DNA from: JAFGCL01 sp964492335
GTDB taxonomy: Bacteria > Chloroflexota > Dehalococcoidia > UBA2247 > RBG-13-53-26
Reading direction: 5' to 3'
Length of the DNA: 10,029 nt
NCBI GenBank assembly: GCA_964492335.1
Contig: CAZBJX010000038.1
Span: 1 to 10,029, forward strand
Of the stretch, positions 5,206-10,029 are shown piece after piece (the stretch's first letter is position 1; each line of letters begins with the position of its first letter). The translations under genes were made by a program, and so were the position numbers. A model generated the notes under the pieces. The model did no database searches, was not told where the DNA came from, and saw only the letters and a program-made list of their open reading frames with translations.

Positions 5206-6059
5206 CACCCTGCCACCCCGGCCGCCATGGCGGCCGGGGCCACGCGGGCCGTCAGCGTCACAAACTGGCCCTCCTGCTGGACGCGGACATCGCGCAGCGC
5301 CCCGGGCAGAAGGTCCTGCGTGTCCCCGGCTATGTCCCTGGCGCCTTCCTCCGCCGCCGCAGGCCCAACATACTTGCGCACCACCGTCAGCTTCAGTGCC
5401 CCATCGTCGATCCTCTGCAGCGACTCCCCGTGCGCCAGAAGAGGGTTGTCCAGGTCCATGGCGGCCACGGACATGTCCAGCCCGCCCGGCAGCCTGTCTA
5501 TGATCCCCCCGACATCCGAATGGGCGCAGATGGAGCCCTCGCCTTCAATGATGACCTCCAGGCAGTCGATGACGCTGTCCCGGCACCCGGCCACCATCAT
5601 CCCGCCCACCAGGGCCACCCAGTCCGCCGCCCCGGCCGCCCTGCCCTGCCAGACCCCCACGCCGAGGTACCCGGTGCGGACGTAGTCCCGCATTCCCAGC
5701 TCCTCCCGGACCCTTTCCGGGTCGAACCGGCCTTCCGCCAGGAAGAGCGACAGGCCGGCGCTGGCCAGCCGGTCCACGGCGTCGAAGTCGACGCCGTAGT
5801 CGTCCAGCAGGCGGTACCAGTCCCGGTAGCCGGCGTAGAGCGCCGGGAAGTGGTCCCTCATGGCGGCCATGTCGAGGAAGACGCAGCCCCCGGCGGAGCA
5901 TTCCAGGGGCACCAGACCCATCATCTCCCGGCCCCAGGCCGTTTCCTCCGGGGGGCCGTCCCCCGGGGTGCGGCACAGCGGTCCGCAGGCCAGGGCCACG
6001 GCCAGGGCCAGGAGCAGCAGCCGGGCTGGGAGCAGGGCGGACGCAAAGAGCTTCACCAT
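5205..6059 (-). CDS. Putative lipoprotein of unknown function
   Basis: This 284-residue protein has an export signal with a hydrophobic core (about 12-24) and a lipobox-like VALAC ending at Cys25, so it is probably lipid-anchored outside the inner membrane. The mature part begins around VFLDMAAMRDHFPAL (60-74). It then carries a pattern of two repeated alpha/beta segments, including GVGVWQ (133-138), a LVGGMMVAGCRDSV segment (150-163) and DRLPGGLDMSV (188-198), reminiscent of DUF3352-like bacterial lipoproteins; that is a resemblance, not an assignment. Several cysteines (54, 59, 159, 166, 178) could form disulfides. ATG 6059 has GGAGGG and GAGGGG just upstream; the long in-frame extension to 6263 overlaps the previous gene and is rejected. 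It starts four bases after the previous stop and its own stop overlaps the next start, so it is cotranscribed with both. Confidence 0.75.
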   Translation of the reverse strand: MVKLFASALLPARLLLLALAVALACGPLCRTPGDGPPEETAWGREMMGLVPLECSAGGCVFLDMAAMRDHFPALYAGYRDWYRLLDDYGVDFDAVDRLASAGLSLFLAEGRFDPERVREELGMRDYVRTGYLGVGVWQGRAAGAADWVALVGGMMVAGCRDSVIDCLEVIIEGEGSICAHSDVGGIIDRLPGGLDMSVAAMDLDNPLLAHGESLQRIDDGALKLTVVRKYVGPAAAEEGARDIAGDTQDLLPGALRDVRVQQEGQFVTLTARVAPAAMAAGVAG

Positions 6060-6063
6060 CCCC

Positions 6064-6693
6064 TCAGCCCTCCAGGCGCTCCCGGCCGGGCCCCTGGGCG
6101 CCGGCCTGGACCCAGGTGATGGCCGCCTCCAGCAGGGGGCCCGGCCGGCTTGCCGGGCCGCTGATCTCGATGCCGGCCGAGCCGGGCATCTCATCGGGGC
6201 TGCGGGCCGGGTAGAGCCGCAGGCCCCTCGCCGCCCCGGTGAGGCCGGCCGGCCCCGGGGCATCCTGGTCCGGGCCGTCCTCCCCGCCGGCCGTCCCGGC
6301 CGGCAGGTCCGCCGCGGCGCCGGCTGTGCCGCACAGGGCTTCCCAGGCGGACAGGTCTCCGAAGAGCACTACCGGGAGCCCTTCCGCGAGGTTGAGGCGC
6401 ACGTAGTCGCCGACCTCCGGCGCCGGCCGGGCACAGAAGCTGCCATCGACGAACAGGGCGGCCTTGCCGGCGGTAGAGGGATACGGGTCCAGGCTGTCCA
6501 GCAGCGCCACGACTGCCGCCTGCTCCGGGGTGAGCGCCTCGCGGAGGGCCGCGGCCGGCCCGGCGGCCGGCGCGGGCCCCGGGCCATCATTGGAAGCGCA
6601 GGCGGCGCATGAGAGCGCTGCCAGGGTGGCTATGATGAGCGCCGTGATGGCGCAGAGCCGGCGGCGGCCCCTTGCCCGGGTGTTGGTTATCAT
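6064..6693 (-). CDS. Putative lipoprotein sharing a domain with the 391-residue exported protein
   Basis: This 209-residue protein has a basic N-terminus, a hydrophobic segment (about 14-28) and a cysteine-rich ALSCAAC stretch (27-33) that could supply a lipobox, so it is probably exported and lipid-anchored. Residues 62-112 align without gaps to residues 59-109 of the upstream gene's product, with 22 of 51 identical by my count, including PSTxGK, VDGxF and GLPVV. I do not recognise this domain from any named family. The region about 132-150 is a low-complexity Gly/Ala/Asp linker. ATG 6693 is chosen because AGGGGAGGGG lies just upstream; the frame is open further up but crosses the intergenic hairpin. 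It is the second gene of the unit and ends four bases before the next start. Confidence 0.72.
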   Translation of the reverse strand: MITNTRARGRRRLCAITALIIATLAALSCAACASNDGPGPAPAAGPAAALREALTPEQAAVVALLDSLDPYPSTAGKAALFVDGSFCARPAPEVGDYVRLNLAEGLPVVLFGDLSAWEALCGTAGAAADLPAGTAGGEDGPDQDAPGPAGLTGAARGLRLYPARSPDEMPGSAGIEISGPASRPGPLLEAAITWVQAGAQGPGRERLEG

Positions 6694-6715
6694 GATGCCC
6701 CTCCCCTTCTGAGGC

Positions 6716-6746
6716 GGGCCCCCTCTCCCATTCGGGGAGGGGGCCC
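6716..6746 (-). other. Strong intergenic hairpin within the envelope operon
   Basis: GGGCCCCCTCTCC (6716-6728) pairs with 6734-6746 over about 13 base pairs with one wobble and a 5-base loop, in the 83-base gap between the first and second genes. No T-run follows on the minus strand, so it is more likely a partial terminator, a processing site or an mRNA stabiliser that lowers expression of the distal genes. Confidence 0.5.
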
Positions 6747-6776
6747 GGTCCTGTGGTTGCCGCGTGGCGAATGTGA

Positions 6777-7952
6777 CTAGAGGCCGGATACCTGGCGCGT
6801 CCAGGAGGACCAGTGCCACTTGTCGCCATACCAGTGGTACTGCCTCCACTGGCTCTGGAACTTCTCGTAGTGCGAGGCCGGGCCGTCGCTGGCGGTGTGC
6901 CGGTAGGTGAACCCGGAGCTGTCCGCCACGAAGGTGGTGACGGCTGTTATCGAATTCCTGTCGATGGTCCACCTGTGACTGGTATAGCCTCTGCCGAGGT
7001 CGCTGGAGTTGGCGCAGGTTACGTCGGGCTGCGAATAGCCCTGCGAGTAGGTGGCGCCCAGGCCCACGCCTTTCTCACTCCCGGTCACTCCCAGGGAGAA
7101 AGAGGTGCTCGTCTGGCCGACGGTGCTGCTGGGGCCGTAGCGCAGGAGCAAGTTTTTGGGCTGATAGGTCTTCACATTGCAGTACTGGTACGCCCACTCG
7201 TTCTTCCAGTTCTGCCTGTAGGCCGCCTGGCCGCTCATCTGCTCGTACCTTATCTCCGCGCTGATGTAGTCGTAGGCGGCATTCCCGTCGTTGGCCAGCC
7301 GGTAGTAGTAGCGGTCGATGCACATCTTGCCGTGGGGCTGCAGGCTGTCCCCGCTGTAGAGGCGGAACCAGGCCCTCGGGTACCAGTTGGCGTTGGCCCG
7401 GATCGCGTGGGGCTGCTCCACTTCCTGCAGCCAGCGCCGCAGGCCGGCCATGGTGGAGCGCATGTCCGCGCTGTCGCCGACCACCCGGAACCCGTTGAAG
7501 ACGGGCTGGCCGTCGGGCCCCGGCGTCAGCTTCAAAGCGCCTACGGGGGTGGCCGGTCCGGCCCCGGTGCCGGCGGCGCCCTCGCAGGGGCCGCCCAGGC
7601 TGAGGCTCAGGCCATCGATGTCCCCGCCGACGAATACCACCGGGAGCCCTGCGCGCGCCCTGTCTGTGACGTTCTGCGCGATGTCCCTGCCGGCCCGGCG
7701 GTAGAACTCCCCGTCAACACACAGCATCTTCTTGCCGCCGGTGGAGGGCCGGGGCGTCACCTGGTCCACCAGGGCGATGTCGGCGGAGCCTGCCCCCGAG
7801 AGGGCAGCCCTTACATTCACCCTCACCCTGCGCGTGCCGGAGTCCGGCGCCGCCCGGGTGGTCCGCGGCGCGGTGGCCACCAGCCCGGCGGCCAGCACTG
7901 CCACAGCGAGCAGGACGGCCAACAGCCGTCTCGGTTCGAGTACTGCTAACAT
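6777..7952 (-). CDS. Secreted protein with a novel N-terminal domain and a Ser/Thr/Gly-rich C-terminal region
   Basis: This 391-residue protein has a classical signal peptide (hydrophobic 10-27, likely cut after TTRA at about 34). Residues 59-109 carry the PSTGGK...VDGEF...GLPVV domain shared with the following lipoprotein; similarity continues loosely to LRRWLQEVEQ (171-180). Residues about 186-391 form a second part rich in Tyr, Trp, Ser, Thr and Gly, with alternating segments such as TVGQTSTSFSLGVTGSEKG (277-295) and LGATYSQGYSQP (298-309) that suggest exposed beta-hairpins. No catalytic motif is evident. Four cysteines in the second part and linker could pair outside the cell. ATG 7952 precedes the signal peptide with GGGAG about a dozen bases upstream; an in-frame ATG at 8123 would bury the signal peptide and is disfavoured. 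It is the first gene of the four-gene unit. Function unknown. Confidence 0.75.
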   Translation of the reverse strand: MLAVLEPRRLLAVLLAVAVLAAGLVATAPRTTRAAPDSGTRRVRVNVRAALSGAGSADIALVDQVTPRPSTGGKKMLCVDGEFYRRAGRDIAQNVTDRARAGLPVVFVGGDIDGLSLSLGGPCEGAAGTGAGPATPVGALKLTPGPDGQPVFNGFRVVGDSADMRSTMAGLRRWLQEVEQPHAIRANANWYPRAWFRLYSGDSLQPHGKMCIDRYYYRLANDGNAAYDYISAEIRYEQMSGQAAYRQNWKNEWAYQYCNVKTYQPKNLLLRYGPSSTVGQTSTSFSLGVTGSEKGVGLGATYSQGYSQPDVTCANSSDLGRGYTSHRWTIDRNSITAVTTFVADSSGFTYRHTASDGPASHYEKFQSQWRQYHWYGDKWHWSSWTRQVSGL

Positions 7953-8219
7953 GGTCTGCTGTCTCCCTTCCCTGAAATGAGGTAGCGCTTCTCTGTCTGC
8001 GCAAGTTGCCGCCTTCTGCCTGGCTGCTGCCTCCTTCCCCCTGCGCCGCCCCGGGACCCGGAGCAGGACTGCCTCCGGGATGCCGGCACGTGACCGCCGT
8101 GATGGCGACGTGTCGCCCGCCATGCTCCGGGTCCGGGTGCTGGCCCTGGTGCTGCTGTCAGGCTGCCCGCCGTGGCGACAGTGCTGGACTGCGCGGTGTG
8201 GCAGCCGTCCCCCTCTGTA
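7953..8219 (-). other. Long 5' leader of the envelope operon
   Basis: From the predicted start at about 8219 to ATG 7952 lie about 267 untranslated bases. The minus-strand RNA includes a hairpin (CCCGGAG with CTCCGGG, near 8051-8075) and other GC-rich stems. I do not recognise any named riboswitch. The frame of the downstream gene stays open through much of it, so an N-terminal extension cannot be fully excluded. Confidence 0.4.
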
Positions 8220-8225
8220 CCACCG

Positions 8226-8254
8226 ATGATACCAGACTAGCAGGAGCATGTCAA
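8226..8254 (-). promoter_or_regulatory. Consensus promoter of the envelope operon
   Basis: On the minus strand, TTGACA (8254-8249) and TATCAT (8231-8226) are separated by exactly 17 bases. Predicted transcription start is about 8219. It sits in locally AT-richer DNA than its surroundings, which supports a real promoter. Confidence 0.75.
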
Positions 8255-8284
8255 GTAGGGGTAGATCGTAGAAGGGCGATATCA

Positions 8285-8302
8285 GGGGCGCGAGGGCGCC
8301 CC
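8285..8302. terminator. Possible hairpin terminator downstream of hpf
   Basis: GGGGCGC (8285-8291) pairs with GCGCCCC (8296-8302) over a 4-base loop, between hpf and the envelope operon promoter. No T-run follows on the minus strand, so the terminator role is only plausible. Confidence 0.3.
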
Positions 8303-8316
8303 GGCGGACTGTCATC

Positions 8317-8411
8317 CGCGCTCAGGCGTCAGGAGGTTGCCGCTCCGGCGTGTTGAGGCGCGGTGAAGCCGCGGCCTGGCATCAGGACGTTGCGACCCGG
8401 GCTTGAGGCGC
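8317..8411. repeat. Two imperfect copies of a palindromic intergenic repeat
   Basis: TCAGGAGGTTGC (8329-8340) recurs as TCAGGACGTTGC (8382-8393), and TTGAGGCGC occurs at 8353-8361 and 8403-8411, giving two diverged units about 50-53 bases apart. The first unit is flanked by CCGCGC (8317-8322) and GCGCGG (8358-8363), so it can fold back on itself, like REP-type elements. It lies between the hpf stop and the envelope operon promoter. Confidence 0.45.
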
Positions 8412-8434
8412 AGCGCCGGGCCCAGGGGCGCGGA

Positions 8435-9004
8435 CTAGGCGGCCTCCGGCTCGATCAGTCCGTAGTCCCCGTCCTTGCGGCGGTAGAGGACGTTGAACGA
8501 GGTGTTGTCCGCATTCAGGAAGATGAAGAAGTCGTGGCCCAGCAGCTCCATCTGCACGGAGGCCTCCTCCACGCTCATCAGCTTGACCGGGAACCTCTTG
8601 GCCTTGACCACGATATCGAGGGCCTTCTCCTGCGTGTCGTCGATATCGGCGCCGGACTCGGCCGGGGCCATCAGCGCCTTTCTCTGCCTGGCGGCCCGCC
8701 TGCTCTTGAGGTAGTACTTGCCCTTGAAGCGCTCAATCTGCTTGCGAAGGACGTCGTCGGCGGCGTCGATGGCGGCGTAGACGTCCATTTCCCTCTCTTC
8801 CGCCCTGATCAGCGTGCCATTGCTCTTGACCGTAACCTGGACAACATACCGGTTGGCGGGGGGCCTGGCGGTCTCCTTCGATATCTCCACCTTGGTTTCG
8901 ACGATGGACGGCAGCAGGTGGCCCAGCTTGCCCATCTTCTTGGTTACATAGGCCTCCACAGCCTCGGAGAGTTGCAGTTTCTTGCCCCTGATGTCCAGTT
9001 CCAT
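8435..9004 (-). CDS. hpf: Ribosome hibernation promoting factor, long form
   Basis: This 189-residue cytoplasmic protein binds the 30S decoding region and pairs ribosomes into inactive 100S dimers under starvation or stress. The N-terminal S30AE domain (about 1-100) includes MELDIRGKKLQLSEAVEAYV and the MDVYAAIDAADDVLRKQI helix (73-90). After a charged linker (about 98-128), the C-terminal dimerisation domain (about 130-187) has the typical VVKAKRFPVKLMSVEEA, MELLGHDFFIFLNADT-like and FNVLYRRKDGDYGLIEP segments. Its length fits the long-form family found outside enterobacteria. ATG 9004 is preceded by AAGGAGGG about ten bases upstream, the best ribosome site in the window. It has its own consensus promoter. 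Identification is firm. Confidence 0.97.
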   Translation of the reverse strand: MELDIRGKKLQLSEAVEAYVTKKMGKLGHLLPSIVETKVEISKETARPPANRYVVQVTVKSNGTLIRAEEREMDVYAAIDAADDVLRKQIERFKGKYYLKSRRAARQRKALMAPAESGADIDDTQEKALDIVVKAKRFPVKLMSVEEASVQMELLGHDFFIFLNADNTSFNVLYRRKDGDYGLIEPEAA

Positions 9005-9155
9005 GTTGCCTGTCCCTCCTTATGTTGTCGCTGGAAGCCTGATAGTGCGAAATCCGAAAACCGTGACGGTGCGTCCCTGTTCAACAGCAGTGGCAGTCAA
9101 GAGGAAGACCGCCTGGCTCTTCAACGTGGCGGATGGGGTGGATCATGGCTTCATC

Positions 9156-9184
9156 ACTATAAGGTGAGAGCCCGGCACTGTCAA
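9156..9184 (-). promoter_or_regulatory. Consensus promoter of hpf
   Basis: On the minus strand, TTGACA (9184-9179) and TATAGT (9161-9156) are separated by exactly 17 bases. Predicted start is about 9149, giving a leader of about 145 bases before ATG 9004. Being near-consensus, it should give strong expression with the housekeeping sigma factor; no stress-sigma or operator signature is obvious. Confidence 0.75.
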
Positions 9185-9228
9185 TGAGCCTGGCGGGGAA
9201 TCTGCCGCGGGCAGCCCGGCCGCTTCGG

Positions 9229-10029
9229 CTACGCGTGGACGGCTTCGTTGGAGGGCATCCGGGCAGGCCCGGGGCTGCCGCTGTCCGGTCCCTCCAGTGC
9301 CGGCGCTGGCGGCGGGCCGCCGGGAATGGAATCCGCCGGGCTGGCGGAGACAGAGGGCGGCAGTGCCGTCTCGGCGGGCCTGGCCTCTCCCGGTGCCCGT
9401 GCGTCCCCCGTCTGCGGTGATGGGGCCGGACCGGAGGAGGCGCCGGCTGCCTCCTGTTGGCCGGCTGCCGGCAGGGGGCTCCTGGCCTGCGGCGAGCGCT
9501 CCGCGCGCACGCGCTTCTTCCTTGATGAGGGGGCTCCCGACCGAGCTGCCGTGGGGGACAGCGGAGATGACTTCGGGGCTGCGCCGTCGGTGGCCTCCCG
9601 GGCAGCCTTCTTGCGGCGTGCGGCCTTCTTGCGCGGGGCGGCTGCCGGCGCCGGGCCAACGGGCGCTCCGGGCGCGGCCGCTGCGATGACCGGAGACGGC
9701 GCTTGCGCTGGCGGTGCAGCCGGTTCCGCTGCCGGCTCTTGCAGCCGGGGGGTCAGGCCCGGCGCTTGCGCTGGCGGTGCAGGTGCTTCTGCGGCATTCG
9801 GGGCCTCCTCCATAGCCGGGGGCGGCGCCTGCTGGCCCGGCGGCATCGCTGTCAGGGTATGCCCCGGGGCCTCGGGGGGCGTGTTGACGAGGCTCTCGAT
9901 CACCTCGTATATGGACATCTTCCTGGAGTCCGCGGCGTGGTTGTTGGCCGGGGACGGGGCCCTGCCAATCGGGGTCAGGGCGGGGGCGGCCGGCTGCTGG
10001 GGCGGCATGGATATCGGTGGCGGCGCCGG
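9229..10029 (-). CDS. Ala/Pro-rich low-complexity protein with Lys/Arg clusters, possibly 5'-incomplete
   Basis: The stop is at 9229-9231; the frame is open to the window edge, so the true start may lie outside. Internal candidates are ATG 10008 (259 residues) and ATG 9918 (229 residues, MSIYEVIESLVN, with AGGAAG directly upstream). Numbering from 10008, the only segment that looks folded is about 31-43 (MSIYEVIESLVNT). The rest is Ala, Pro, Ser and Gly, with basic clusters RKKAARRKKAAR (126-137) and RKKRVRAER (163-171), like the tails of nucleoid or RNA-binding proteins. No signal peptide or membrane helix is seen. A 23-base direct repeat encodes the repeated APPAQAP. It ends 45 bases before the hpf promoter on the same strand. 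I do not recognise it, and a low-complexity frame in GC-rich DNA needs caution. Confidence 0.55.
   Translation of the reverse strand, partial: PAPPPISMPPQQPAAPALTPIGRAPSPANNHAADSRKMSIYEVIESLVNTPPEAPGHTLTAMPPGQQAPPPAMEEAPNAAEAPAPPAQAPGLTPRLQEPAAEPAAPPAQAPSPVIAAAAPGAPVGPAPAAAPRKKAARRKKAAREATDGAAPKSSPLSPTAARSGAPSSRKKRVRAERSPQARSPLPAAGQQEAAGASSGPAPSPQTGDARAPGEARPAETALPPSVSASPADSIPGGPPPAPALEGPDSGSPGPARMPSNEAVHA
9697..9782. repeat. 23-base exact direct repeat inside the Ala/Pro-rich gene
   Basis: Bases 9697-9719 are repeated exactly at 9760-9782. The 63-base offset is a multiple of three, so both copies are read in the same frame (APPAQAP). It is probably slippage or duplication within a low-complexity coding stretch. 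Confidence 0.8.

Noticed and set aside
4881..6119. 412-residue plus-strand open frame
   Set aside because: It is a shadow opposite two coupled lipoprotein and transglutaminase-like genes that have export signals and ribosome sites.
6813..7949. 378-residue plus-strand open frame
   Set aside because: It is a shadow opposite the secreted protein gene, with Val/Gly-rich sequence typical of antisense GC-rich frames.
8285..8411. tRNA gene or CRISPR array
   Set aside because: There is no cloverleaf or T-arm consensus, and only two diverged repeat units without uniform spacers.

Overview
The window is very GC-rich bacterial DNA with third-position G/C in nearly every real reading frame, strong -35/-10 promoters and good Shine-Dalgarno sites on most genes. 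Gene content (a long-form ribosome hibernation factor, a Crp/Fnr regulator next to oxygen-sensitive iron-sulfur proteins, lipoproteins, and a transglutaminase-like exported protein of a type I associate with Chloroflexota and archaea) suggests an anaerobic or facultative bacterium, possibly Chloroflexota. The taxon is an inference. No tRNA, rRNA, CRISPR array, insertion sequence or phage gene was seen.

Left part (1-3086): a minus-strand gene (146-706) encodes a clear homologue of the eukaryotic ERG2 sterol isomerase / sigma-1 receptor family. It lacks the N-terminal membrane helix of those proteins, and its promoter places the transcript start on the GTG start codon. Divergent from it is a plus-strand pair: a cation diffusion facilitator (964-2418) with three tandem C-terminal dimerisation-type domains, translationally coupled to a cysteine-free Crp/Fnr regulator (2418-3086). 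The transporter's promoter carries an inverted repeat between -35 and -10, and its leader has an intrinsic-terminator hairpin with a competing hairpin, suggesting attenuation.

Middle (3087-4402): a TGAC-N4-GTCA dyad sits exactly 41.5 bases upstream of the predicted start of an iron-sulfur operon, made of a 77-residue Cys-rich protein and a 271-residue ferredoxin-type protein. The Crp/Fnr protein just upstream is the obvious candidate activator.

Right-centre (4438-8254): a four-gene minus-strand unit converges on the ferredoxin gene. In order of transcription it encodes a 391-residue secreted protein, a 209-residue lipoprotein sharing a domain of about 50 residues with it, a 284-residue lipoprotein, and a 255-residue membrane-anchored protein with a transglutaminase-like Cys-His-Asp arrangement. 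The last three genes are tightly packed or overlapping. A consensus promoter at 8226-8254 gives an unusually long leader of about 267 bases. This looks like an undescribed cell-envelope cassette; its function cannot be read from the sequence.

Right end (8435-10029): hpf, with its own consensus promoter, and upstream on the same strand an Ala/Pro-rich, Lys/Arg-clustered low-complexity protein running off or starting near the window edge.
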